Made by a program: the position numbers and the translations under genes
Assembly (NCBI GenBank): GCA_052387735.1
Contig: JBQTIW010000308.1
Span: forward strand, 1 to 24,369
Source of the DNA: RBC101 sp052387735
GTDB taxonomy: Bacteria; Gemmatimonadota; Gemmatimonadetes; Gemmatimonadales; Gemmatimonadaceae
Reading direction: 5' to 3'
DNA: 24,369 nucleotides
In this document: positions 7,391 through 15,325 of the stretch, in pieces
Layout of the letters: each line of letters begins with the position of its first letter
Position numbering within the stretch: position 1 is the stretch's first letter
Notes under the pieces: generated by a model
Seen by the model: only the letters and a program-made list of their open reading frames with translations
Told to the model about the DNA's origin: nothing
Databases searched by the model: none

Positions 7391-10300
7391 TCATTTGGTC
7401 ACCTTGCGTTCCGCCGACGGACGCCGCAGCTGCAGTACTCGCACGTCCGGATCAACGACGACCTTGTGCGGCTCGAAGTCCGACGCAATGGTGATCACGT
7501 CCCCTCGCATGCCTGGCGACAGCGTCAACCGGGTGACTGCCTGACGATAGTCCGACGGTTTCACCTTCAAGGTGTCAGCGGGGAATCGTTCACCGCGCGT
7601 CACCGCCACGTCCACGGGCATGGCGCCGGTGCCCGCGTTCCTGACGATCGCGCGCGTTTCCCACTTCCCGTCAGGTCGCTTGCGGGTGACGGCCGAGTCC
7701 ACCTTGTACTCCAGCACGACCACGCTGTCGAACCACTGGCGGACGAAGCCGTCGTACGCGGCAGTGTCGGTCGCATAGGCCCGCATGTGCGACGTGAAGT
7801 CCTGTAGAAGCGCATGGTCGTCGGTGCCGCGAAAGCGGCGGATGAACTCCCGCATGCCGCGCAGGGCCGGCTCACGCCCCATCAGGTCCGTGAGCATCCA
7901 GAACACCCAGCCGCCCTTGTCGTACATCACGGTGCCGTCGCCGTTCTTGCTGCCGTCGATCCTATAGAGCTTCCGCTCGGCGTCGGCGAACCGGTTGTCG
8001 CCATACCGCGTCTCAATGCGCTCCCGGAATTCCATCGCGTTCCGCGCGCCCCTGTGCTCGCCGATCAGCAGGATGGTCGAGAAGTGCGCCATCCCTTCGC
8101 TGAGAAGGTTCCCACCAGGCCCCGCACCGGGCTGCAGCATGTTGCCCCACCACTGATGAGCGATCTCGTGGGCGGTGACCAGCAACGCCAGGTTAGTCTT
8201 TGGCTCGCTCCTGGTGAGAAAGCCGATGTCCTCGGAGAAGGTGATGTTCGTGGGGAAGCCCTGGGCGTACGTCGCGAGCGCCGGGAATTCCGAAATCTTC
8301 AGTTCCTTCCAGGGAAACGCCCCGAACCATTCGCCATACCATTTGCGCGCGGCATCCATGGCCTCGATCATCTCGTCGACGTTGTACGTGTGGTCCGCGT
8401 GATAGTAGAGCGCGGTGCCTTCGCCGCGGCGAACTTGCCAGCGGCCAGCAACAATGTTGTAGGCCATCACCGGCTCGTCCGTACGCCACTCGCTGATCCG
8501 ACGGCCACGTTTCACCTCTTCGCGCAATCGCTCGCCGACGCCGTTGGCAATGAACGACTCGGGGACATCGATCCGCGTGGTCACCGTCATGGGACGCTGT
8601 GACCCGAACAATGGCCGCGTTTCGCCCATCCAGTAGTCGTCGGGGTAGTCGCGCGACTCGTACCGGTTGTCGTCGTCGACACCGATGTCGGGCTCGTACC
8701 CGACCGTGGGGAAGTACTGCGGAGACCACCCCTGCATCACGGCCCCCGACGGTAGGAGAAACTCGCCAGCGCCCCCACCCGAGCGGGAGGCGCCCTCGTG
8801 ACGGCCCTCATACGAAAACGCGAGCCGCACCGAATCGCCGGGTCCAACAGGTCGGCGTAGCGAAAAGACGTACAGGTGCGAGGCGGTGTCGGGCCGGATC
8901 GAATCGCCGTCCACGGCAAATCGCATCGACCTCCAGTGGCCGACAGTCAGAGGAATGTGGCGAAGGGTCGTGTCGCGATGGTTCACCAGGAGGTAGCTCC
9001 CGCGCACGAACCAGGCACGGTCACGCGGCTCCAGCCGCACGTCGAGGTGCACGTCCTTGAGCCAGGGCACAGCCGCGTCCTGCCATGTCGCCAGGTTCTT
9101 GCGCCAGTAGTCCTTTCCCGCTTTCTCGGCGCGTCCCCCATCCGGACCCTTGGTGACCTGGCGATACGTGAGTCCCCCGAGCACCACGGGCGCGACCAGA
9201 AACGGGATCGCCGGTCGCAGTCCGCGGAGCAGGCGGCGCGGCGCACTGGCGTGGAGAAATCGGACGGCGTCACGATCGACCCTCGGATACAGCCAGACCG
9301 CGAGCCGCCACAATCCGATCGCCACCGCCAGCCAGAACAACCGGTTGAGGACCAGCGCATTCCGGTCGAACTCGAGCACACTCATGTCCGACCACCGCAC
9401 CGCAGAGGTGAGGGCCCAGTCGGTGACCCAGTTCTCACGATTGCTCAGGCCCGCCCACACGCTGAGCGCGATCGCGCCTAACGTGATACCGTACGCGCCG
9501 TAGCGCCCCTTGCTCAATCCGTAGGCGGCAAACACAAAGGCGATGACGATGAAGAACGTGGGAAGGAGCAGGAGCACCCAGAGGAGGGCAAACGGCGTGA
9601 GCGAAAAGGCGACCTTGCCCTGGAGGAGCACGAGGATGGCAGATGCCGCAAGGCACGCCAGCACGATCACGCCGATGACCACACCCAGTGCCAGCGCCTT
9701 CCCGCCAAGCAGGGTGCCGGTTCCCACGGGGAGGGTGTCATGAATGGCATTGAGCCGCGTCGAGCGCTCGCGCTCGAGACTCTCGACGGCATAGAACATC
9801 AGGAGCAGCGTCACGTACGCGGTAAGCAACTCCATCTGGGTCGCCGCCAGCTGCCCCGGGGTCCGCAGCAACGGCGTATCGAAGGCGCCGATCGAGACCA
9901 GCGCACCGCCGATCACCTGAATGAGCAGGAGTGGCACGAATAGATAGAGCCCGGGTTGCGATGCCAGCTCGCGTGACTCGGCGCGCGCGATCATGAGCAG
10001 CGTGTCCCAGCGCGATGGCAACCGGGTCGTCGTGGCCGTCCGTGGCGCAACGGCAGCCGAGGCGGCCGAAAACGCGGACGGGGTGGCAGCTGCCCGCAGC
10101 GCCAGCTCCACGACCGGTGCCGGCAACGGATGCGAGGCCCGCACCTGCCGCGCATAACGAGCGATCGACAACGCGACCAGGCCAAGCCCGAGCCCGGTCC
10201 AGACCAGGCGCGACCAGATGATCAGTGCGTCGAGCTCCACGGTCGCGGTGTTGTAGAACTCCACGCCGCGATCGACGACCAGATATGTCTCCCGCAGCCA

Positions 10301-10993
10301 CCGCAGCCCCGACGGATCGACGAACATGAGGACGCGGTTTACCGGCTCGCTCAGCCAGGCGGGCGACCACGACCAGAGAAAGAATCCGCAGAAGAGGAGC
10401 AGCGCGACCGGCAGCGCGAACACGAGGATCGCCTTCCGCGTGCCGGTACCCACCGCGAACGCGATCGCAGCGTTGAAGGCGAGCGTTGGGATGCCGAAGA
10501 GGAGCGCGGGCTTGGCGTAGTTCCAGAGCGAGAACGGACCTCGCGTTTCCAGCATCTCCGCGTTCGGCAGGACGGCAAGACAGAGCATGAGGAAGAGGAT
10601 GTTCGCTCCCAGCACCGCCACGAACGCCCCCAGGACACCGACAAACTTCCCCCACGCGTATTCGGCGGGGCGCAGGGGCGTGGAGTGGAGCAGCTCGAGA
10701 ACGCGCGCTTCATCGTCGCGGATGATCGCAAGCCCCGCAGCGGCCGCGACAAAGAACAGGTAGGCCGACCAGCTGAAGACGCTGATCACCTGGGTAAGGG
10801 CGAACTCCGAGGTGAGGAAGGCCTTCTTCCCGCCGACCGTCGCGTCACCTGTCGAGAGGGCCACCTGCACCCATCCGACGGAGAGTCCGTAGGACAGGAA
10901 GATGACGAGGGCGAGCAGCACCCAGACCATGGGGCGTCGGAGCGTGAGCCGGAACTCGTCCGCCGCCACGACGCGGAAGCGACGCCAGCTCAT
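7391..10993 (-). CDS. ABC-2 permease (duplicated) fused to M1-family zinc aminopeptidase domain
   Basis: 1200 aa. The ATG overlaps the ATPase stop (ATGA), which fixes the start. Residues ~1-600 contain two ABC-2 permease halves of about six TM helices. Each half has the conserved cytoplasmic loop (ARVLELLHSTPLRPAEYAWGK and STRLNAIHDTLPVGTGTLLG). Residues ~680-1150 form a periplasm-facing M1 peptidase with HEIAHQWW (His942, Glu943, His946), the third zinc ligand in LLSEGMAHF (Glu966) and a candidate catalytic Tyr1024 in MYDKGG. The GxMEN exopeptidase motif is replaced by QGFPTNITFSE. The zinc ligand spacing is 19 rather than 18 residues. Both traits fit the known ABC-permease/M1 family rather than inactivation. 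It is predicted to pair with the upstream ATPase; transport substrate and peptide specificity are unknown. Confidence 0.9.
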   Translation of the reverse strand: MSWRRFRVVAADEFRLTLRRPMVWVLLALVIFLSYGLSVGWVQVALSTGDATVGGKKAFLTSEFALTQVISVFSWSAYLFFVAAAAGLAIIRDDEARVLELLHSTPLRPAEYAWGKFVGVLGAFVAVLGANILFLMLCLAVLPNAEMLETRGPFSLWNYAKPALLFGIPTLAFNAAIAFAVGTGTRKAILVFALPVALLLFCGFFLWSWSPAWLSEPVNRVLMFVDPSGLRWLRETYLVVDRGVEFYNTATVELDALIIWSRLVWTGLGLGLVALSIARYARQVRASHPLPAPVVELALRAAATPSAFSAASAAVAPRTATTTRLPSRWDTLLMIARAESRELASQPGLYLFVPLLLIQVIGGALVSIGAFDTPLLRTPGQLAATQMELLTAYVTLLLMFYAVESLERERSTRLNAIHDTLPVGTGTLLGGKALALGVVIGVIVLACLAASAILVLLQGKVAFSLTPFALLWVLLLLPTFFIVIAFVFAAYGLSKGRYGAYGITLGAIALSVWAGLSNRENWVTDWALTSAVRWSDMSVLEFDRNALVLNRLFWLAVAIGLWRLAVWLYPRVDRDAVRFLHASAPRRLLRGLRPAIPFLVAPVVLGGLTYRQVTKGPDGGRAEKAGKDYWRKNLATWQDAAVPWLKDVHLDVRLEPRDRAWFVRGSYLLVNHRDTTLRHIPLTVGHWRSMRFAVDGDSIRPDTASHLYVFSLRRPVGPGDSVRLAFSYEGRHEGASRSGGGAGEFLLPSGAVMQGWSPQYFPTVGYEPDIGVDDDNRYESRDYPDDYWMGETRPLFGSQRPMTVTTRIDVPESFIANGVGERLREEVKRGRRISEWRTDEPVMAYNIVAGRWQVRRGEGTALYYHADHTYNVDEMIEAMDAARKWYGEWFGAFPWKELKISEFPALATYAQGFPTNITFSEDIGFLTRSEPKTNLALLVTAHEIAHQWWGNMLQPGAGPGGNLLSEGMAHFSTILLIGEHRGARNAMEFRERIETRYGDNRFADAERKLYRIDGSKNGDGTVMYDKGGWVFWMLTDLMGREPALRGMREFIRRFRGTDDHALLQDFTSHMRAYATDTAAYDGFVRQWFDSVVVLEYKVDSAVTRKRPDGKWETRAIVRNAGTGAMPVDVAVTRGERFPADTLKVKPSDYRQAVTRLTLSPGMRGDVITIASDFEPHKVVVDPDVRVLQLRRPSAERKVTK

Positions 10994-11880
10994 GCCGCGC
11001 TCCCCGACGAGACGGCGTCGTCCTGCATCAAGAGGAGGTAGGCGTCTTCGAGAGTCGGCGCGGCGGGCTCGAAGCCCTGGGGAGGTGCTCCGCGCGCGTG
11101 GACCCGCACGCGGTTGCGACCTTCCACCAGAATGGCTTGCGTCACGCGACACGTGCGGCGCAGCTCGTCGAGCGCGTGTCCCTCGACGTCACCCTCGTAA
11201 ATCGTGCCGGCTAGCGCTTCGCGCGCTACACGCGGTGTCGTGAGCGCGACGACCCTGCCCTGCCTGATCACCGCGAAGCGCGGGCAGAGCACCGCGACAT
11301 CCTCCACGATGTGCGTCGACAGAATCACGGTGCGATCCTCGGCAAGTTCGGCGAGCAGCCGATAGAAACGCAGGCGCTCCTCGGGATCCAGACCGGCGGT
11401 CGGCTCATCCACAATGATCAACCTGGGATTGCCGGCGATGGCCTGTGCAATGCCGAGTCGCTGTCGCATCCCGCCGGAATAGTCTTTCACTTTTCTGTGG
11501 GCGGCGTACACGAGGTTCACGCGCTCGAGCAATTCACCCGCGAGCGCGCGCGTGCCGCCTGCTCCTCGCACCCCTTTGAGCTCGAGCAGGTACTCGAGCA
11601 TGCGCTGTCCCGTGAGATGTGGAAAGAAGCCGAAGTCCTGCGGCAAGTAGCCCAGCGACTTCCGCAGGTCGGCGGGATTGGCCAGTACATCAGTGCCGTC
11701 GAGGGCCACGGCACCAGACGTTGGCTCCAGCGCGCCAGCGAGAATGCGCATGAAGGTCGTCTTGCCAGCACCGTTGGGTCCCAGCAGACCGAACATCCCA
11801 CCAGGGATGTCGATGGACACGCCCTGCAGCGCGACCACGGGACCGGGATAGACCTTGACGAGATTGCGGACGGTAAGCAT
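10990..11880 (-). CDS. ABC transporter ATP-binding protein (partner of the permease/M1 fusion)
   Basis: 296 aa cytoplasmic ATPase of the ABC-2 export type. The Walker A motif is GPNGAGKTT (residues 34-42), the signature YSGGMRQRLGIAQ, the Walker B LIIVDEPTAGLDP, and the H-loop ILSTHIVED. The start at MLTVRNLVKVYPG is chosen because it opens the domain; the frame stays open 46 codons further upstream, but that part is translated heptad repeat (AVCRLPSAV-type peptide) and is not conserved domain sequence. The C-terminal ~70 residues carry the accessory region common in ABC-2 ATPases. The stop overlaps the next start by 4 nt, so translation is coupled to the permease/M1 gene. Confidence 0.92.
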   Translation of the reverse strand: MLTVRNLVKVYPGPVVALQGVSIDIPGGMFGLLGPNGAGKTTFMRILAGALEPTSGAVALDGTDVLANPADLRKSLGYLPQDFGFFPHLTGQRMLEYLLELKGVRGAGGTRALAGELLERVNLVYAAHRKVKDYSGGMRQRLGIAQAIAGNPRLIIVDEPTAGLDPEERLRFYRLLAELAEDRTVILSTHIVEDVAVLCPRFAVIRQGRVVALTTPRVAREALAGTIYEGDVEGHALDELRRTCRVTQAILVEGRNRVRVHARGAPPQGFEPAAPTLEDAYLLLMQDDAVSSGSAA

Positions 11881-11926
11881 GGCAGGACGGGCGGACGGGG
11901 CGGACGCGCGGACCGGCAGACAGGAA

Positions 11927-11961
11927 ACGGCAGACGGCAGACGGCAGACGGCAAACGGCAG
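11927..11961. repeat. Heptad tandem array (ACGGCAG)n between divergent ABC operons
   Basis: Five heptads in register (ACGGCAG x3, ACGGCAA, ACGGCAG), preceded from about 11883 by looser GCGGACG-like units. It lies in the 162-bp gap between two divergent ABC ATPase genes, where promoters for both directions are expected. Unlike the arrays near 1.8 and 2.9 kb, no clear inverted partner was found. Confidence 0.85.
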
Positions 11962-12042
11962 AACGTGGCGACGACAATCCTGTTCGCAAGGCCACGTGTC
12001 GCCCCGCTCCCAGCTCACGCGAACACTCGCTACCCTTCGGCG

Positions 12043-12984
12043 ATGCCCACCACAACCTCGCTCGCACTCTCTGTCACGAACCTGGTCAAGCGCTACGGCG
12101 ACGTGGTCGCGGTGGACGGCCTCGACCTTTCAGTGCGCAGCGGCGAGTGCTTTGGACTGCTCGGGCCCAATGGTGCGGGCAAGACCACCACGATGGAGAT
12201 CTGCGAGGGGCTCCTTTCGCCTGACACCGGCGAGGTCCGAGTGCTCGGGCTCGATTGGAAGCAAGACGAAATGGCCCTTCGCCAGCGCCTTGGCATTCAG
12301 CTGCAGGAAACGCAGTTCGCCGAGAAGATCACCGTGGAGGAAACAATCCGCCTGTTCCGGTCTTTCTACGAAGCGGGACGGGAAGTCAACGACGTAGTGC
12401 AACTGGTGCAGCTCGAGGAAAAGCGCCGCGCACGGGTCGGCACGCTCTCGGGAGGGCAGAAACAGCGGCTGTCAGTGGCCTGCGCGCTCGTCGGCGACCC
12501 CGACCTCGTCTTTCTCGACGAACCCACGACGGGCCTCGATCCTCAGTCGCGCCGCCAGATGTGGGACGTCGTCGACCGGCTTCGCATCACGGGCCGGACG
12601 ATCATGCTGACCACGCACTACATGGACGAGGCCGAACGCCTCTGCGATCGCGTGGCTATCGTGGACAGGGGGAAGGTCATCGCCCTGGGAACGCCCCGCG
12701 AACTGATACGCTCACTCGGTGCGGAGCAGATGGTGGAGTGCGCGCTGTCCTCACCCGACGGGGTCACGCTGGAGGACTTCCGGGAACTCCCGGGGGTGCT
12801 CGCGGCGCGCGTAGACGCGTCCAGCTTTACGCTACAGGTGGTCGCCGCACACGAGACGATCCCCGCACTCCTCGGACTGGTTACCGGCCGTGGGGCCGCA
12901 CTCACCGAACTGCGAACCCATTCCCCAACGCTCGAGGATGTGTTCGTGTCGCTGACCGGGCGTCACCTGCGAGAGGGTGCATGA
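12043..12984 (+). CDS. ABC transporter ATP-binding protein (second exporter)
   Basis: 313 aa ATPase of the ABC-2/CcmA type. It has Walker A GPNGAGKTT (residues 41-49), signature LSGGQKQRLSVACAL, Walker B LVFLDEPTTGLDP and H-loop MLTTHYMDEAE. The C-terminal ~90 residues form the DUF4162-like accessory region often seen in drug and polysaccharide exporters. The start MPTTTSLALSVTNLVKRYG is set at the domain edge; the frame is open far upstream through antisense and repeat sequence. No Shine-Dalgarno is visible; a TACCCT box 6 nt before the ATG raises the possibility of a leaderless mRNA. The stop overlaps the permease start (ATGA). Confidence 0.92.
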   Translation: MPTTTSLALSVTNLVKRYGDVVAVDGLDLSVRSGECFGLLGPNGAGKTTTMEICEGLLSPDTGEVRVLGLDWKQDEMALRQRLGIQLQETQFAEKITVEETIRLFRSFYEAGREVNDVVQLVQLEEKRRARVGTLSGGQKQRLSVACALVGDPDLVFLDEPTTGLDPQSRRQMWDVVDRLRITGRTIMLTTHYMDEAERLCDRVAIVDRGKVIALGTPRELIRSLGAEQMVECALSSPDGVTLEDFRELPGVLAARVDASSFTLQVVAAHETIPALLGLVTGRGAALTELRTHSPTLEDVFVSLTGRHLREGA

Positions 12985-14072
12985 CGACCGACAGGGAGGA
13001 GCCCTCCACCCACCCATCCGCTCGCACCCACACCCGCTTCCACCCCCTCGTGGAGCTCACCCGGGTCCGCTACCTCGAGTTCCTGCGAGAGCCGGAAGCC
13101 GTGTTCTGGACATTCGTGTTCCCGATCCTGCTCGCGACGGGGCTTGGAATTGCGTTCCGGTCGCGCCCGGCCGAGGTCGTGAAGGTCGCGGTGGTGTCGT
13201 CCGGACCGACCGCCGATTCGGTGCGGCGCGCGATTGCCGCGGACTCGCTGCTCGATGTCGTGCTGCTCGACGACAGCGCGGCGGCGAATGCCCTTCGCAT
13301 GGGCACGGTGGCGCTCGTCGTCGCTCCGTCCGGGCCCACGCAGGCGGAGTATCGCTTCGACGAGGCCCGGCCCGAATCGCGCAACGCGCGCCTGCTCGTG
13401 GATCGCACCCTGCAGGCCGCTGCCGGAGCCTCGAAACCCGTGGCCACAAGGGAGACCCACGTCTCAGAACCGGGATCTCGCTACGTCGATTTCGTCCTCC
13501 CCGGCCTTCTCGCCATGAACCTCATGGGCAGCGGCATCTGGGGGATCGGCTTCAGCATCGTCGACGCACGGCGCAAGAAGCTTCTCAAGCGCCTGGTCGC
13601 CACACCCATGAAGCGGGGACACTTCCTGTTCTCCTATCTCGGGTTGCGTCTGGGCTTGATGCTGATCGAGGTGACGGTCATTGCGGGGTTCGGCTACTTC
13701 GCTTTTGGGGTGCCGATGCGCGGATCGCTGGGCGTGTTCATTCTCGTGGCGCTCATGGGCACCTTCGCCTTTGGCGCCTTGGGACTGCTCATCGCGTCCC
13801 GCGCGAAGACGGTTGAGGCGGCGTCGGGTATGATGAACCTGGTGATGCTCCCGATGTGGGTGGCATCTGGAGTGTTCTTCGCGGCCTCGCGCTTCCCGGA
13901 CGTGGTACAGCCGTTCGTGCAGGCGCTGCCCCTGACCGCGGTGGTCGATGCGTTGCGGCTCAATATGCTGCAAGGCGGAGGTCTCTCCGTCGTCGGCGGA
14001 GAGCTCGCGATTCTCGCTGCCTGGCTCGTGATCGGGTTCGCACTCGCTCTTCGGCTCTTCCGCTGGAGATGA
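12981..14072 (+). CDS. ABC-2 family permease (second exporter)
   Basis: 363 aa with the ABC2_membrane_3 layout. There is a cytoplasmic N-terminus, TM1 at FWTFVFPILLATGLGIAF, an extracytoplasmic domain of ~140 residues, then five TM helices beginning at DFVLPGLLAMNLMGSGIWG. The loop KKLLKRLVATPMKRGHFL between helices is the coupling segment that contacts the ATPase. It is predicted to dimerise and work with the ATPase encoded immediately upstream, with a 4-nt overlap at its start and at its end. Homologues such as YbhS/YbhR export drugs or lipidic compounds; the substrate here cannot be named from sequence. Confidence 0.9.
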   Translation: MTTDREEPSTHPSARTHTRFHPLVELTRVRYLEFLREPEAVFWTFVFPILLATGLGIAFRSRPAEVVKVAVVSSGPTADSVRRAIAADSLLDVVLLDDSAAANALRMGTVALVVAPSGPTQAEYRFDEARPESRNARLLVDRTLQAAAGASKPVATRETHVSEPGSRYVDFVLPGLLAMNLMGSGIWGIGFSIVDARRKKLLKRLVATPMKRGHFLFSYLGLRLGLMLIEVTVIAGFGYFAFGVPMRGSLGVFILVALMGTFAFGALGLLIASRAKTVEAASGMMNLVMLPMWVASGVFFAASRFPDVVQPFVQALPLTAVVDALRLNMLQGGGLSVVGGELAILAAWLVIGFALALRLFRWR

Positions 14073-15001
14073 GCGCAACGCGGGGCAAGCTCGTGCTGGC
14101 GTACGCGACGGTCTACCTGGTGTGGGGCTCATCGTACCTCTTCATGAAGTTCGCCGTGGAATCGCTGCCACCCTTCCCGATGGCAGGCGTCCGCTTTCTT
14201 CTGGCGGGCATCGTGCTGTGCGGCGTGGCGTGGGTCGTCTCGAAGACTCCTGGAACCCGGGCCGAGTGGCGCTCCGCCGCGATCGTCGGCACTGCGCTGA
14301 TGGGCTCCAACGCGCTGGTCGCGTTCTCTGTCACGCGAATTCCGTCGGGCGTGGCCGCACTTCTTGTGGCGATGACGCCATGCTGGATGGTGCTTTTTGA
14401 CTGGCTGCACGATCGGAAGCAACGCCCGCGCAGGGGCGTCTTTGCCGGACTCGCCCTCGGACTGCTGGGAATCGCGGTCCTCGTTGGTCCCGGTGAACTC
14501 CTCGGCGGCGCGCACACCGACCCCCTGGGGGCAGCCGCCGTGCTCACGGGCACGCTGCTCTGGGCCGGGGGATCCATTTACGCCCGCCGCGGCGCGCGAC
14601 CAGCGTCAGCACAGCTCATGAGCGGCATGCAGATGATAGCTGGAGGCGCCGTGTTGGTCGCTGTCAGTTTTTTGACGGATGAATGGTCCGGCTTCTCCGT
14701 CGGCGCCGTCACGACCAGGTCGTGGTTCGCCTTCGTGTATCTCGTGCTGGTAGCATCGCTTGCCGGTTTCACCGCCTACGTTTACCTGCTCACCAACGCG
14801 TCACCGGCGCGCGCGTCCACCTACGCCTACGTGAACCCGGTCGTGGCGGTCGCACTGGGCGCCGTTTTCGGTGGGGAATCGCTTTCGCCGCGGGTCGGCG
14901 TCGCAGCGGCGGTCATCGTCGCGGCCGTCGCCCTGATTGTCACGGCAGGCGCTCCGGGTGAGCGAACACAGCGCCACGCACCGGCCCTGCGTGGCGGATA
15001 G
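14069..15001 (+). CDS. EamA-family (YedA-like) drug/metabolite exporter
   Basis: 310 aa with ten hydrophobic segments forming two EamA repeats. Close resemblance to Escherichia coli YedA is visible in WGSSYLFMKFAVESLPPFPM, AGVRFLLAGIVL and near the end in STYAYVNPVVAVALG followed by GGESLS. DMT-superfamily members export amino acids or small metabolites across the inner membrane, and the substrate is not predictable here. The ATG overlaps the permease stop (ATGA), so it is translationally coupled to the ABC exporter, an unusual partner for a secondary transporter. The C-terminal ~20 residues are hydrophilic. Confidence 0.92.
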   Translation: MSATRGKLVLAYATVYLVWGSSYLFMKFAVESLPPFPMAGVRFLLAGIVLCGVAWVVSKTPGTRAEWRSAAIVGTALMGSNALVAFSVTRIPSGVAALLVAMTPCWMVLFDWLHDRKQRPRRGVFAGLALGLLGIAVLVGPGELLGGAHTDPLGAAAVLTGTLLWAGGSIYARRGARPASAQLMSGMQMIAGGAVLVAVSFLTDEWSGFSVGAVTTRSWFAFVYLVLVASLAGFTAYVYLLTNASPARASTYAYVNPVVAVALGAVFGGESLSPRVGVAAAVIVAAVALIVTAGAPGERTQRHAPALRGG

Positions 15002-15078
15002 AACGCCGAGTCGAGCTCCCTGCACAGTGGCTTTTGAGCTGATTTGGTTGACCTGTGAAGTTCCCCACGGCGCGCCCT

Positions 15079-15104
15079 GAGCACGTCCACATTGGGGCGT
15101 GCTC
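15079..15104 (+). terminator. Possible weak terminator hairpin after the EamA gene
   Basis: Perfect 7-bp arms GAGCACG and CGTGCTC with a 12-nt loop, 77 bp after the EamA stop. No run of T follows, so intrinsic termination is doubtful; it could equally be an operator-like palindrome. Confidence 0.25.
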
Positions 15105-15314
15105 GCTGCAGCTGAGCTTGGCCCGGATATTGTAGGGCAGATCACAAACAGTCCTGGCTCGTCGCAGGGATGTGGGTGGAAGATGTCGTGAATGCGCAGA
15201 CGGCCCTCTAATTCGCAGACTCTCCCAACGGTCAGCGAGTCATCCGAACCGCCTGAAGCTCCCAGCTTCCTCCATCGCCTCGACGGGTCGCGGCTGCAGG
15301 TATCCACCACTCCC

Positions 15315-15322
15315 GGAGGAGG
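15315..15322 (+). promoter_or_regulatory. Strong ribosome binding site of the lipoprotein gene
   Basis: GGAGGAGG lies just before two consecutive ATG codons. Spacing favours 15326 if the first GGAGGA pairs with 16S rRNA, or 15329 if AGGAGG pairs; the choice changes only one residue. Confidence 0.65.
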
Positions 15323-15325
15323 TTC

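Larger units (their letters stand above)
15002..15325. other. 324-bp intergenic region between the exporter operon and the lipoprotein gene
   Basis: No credible gene is visible. It contains a 7-bp inverted repeat GAGCACG/CGTGCTC (15079-15104, 12-nt loop) without a T-tract, which may end the exporter transcript. It must also contain the promoter of the lipoprotein gene, but no convincing -35/-10 pair was recognised. The ribosome binding site of the lipoprotein gene is at its right edge. Confidence 0.5.

Noticed and set aside
8097..8170. Non-canonical zinc-ligand spacing and missing GxMEN motif as signs of a dead M1 peptidase
   Set aside because: All zinc ligands and a candidate catalytic tyrosine are present, and the same spacing and motif loss are typical of the permease/M1 subfamily.
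10994..11152. 53-residue N-terminal extension of the permease/M1 protein
   Set aside because: It overlaps the ATPase gene in another frame and is arginine-rich out-of-frame sequence; the ATGA overlap at 10993 is the natural start.
11311..12042. 244-codon upstream extension of the second ABC ATPase
   Set aside because: It is antisense to the first ATPase and continues through the heptad array; the ABC domain starts at 12043.
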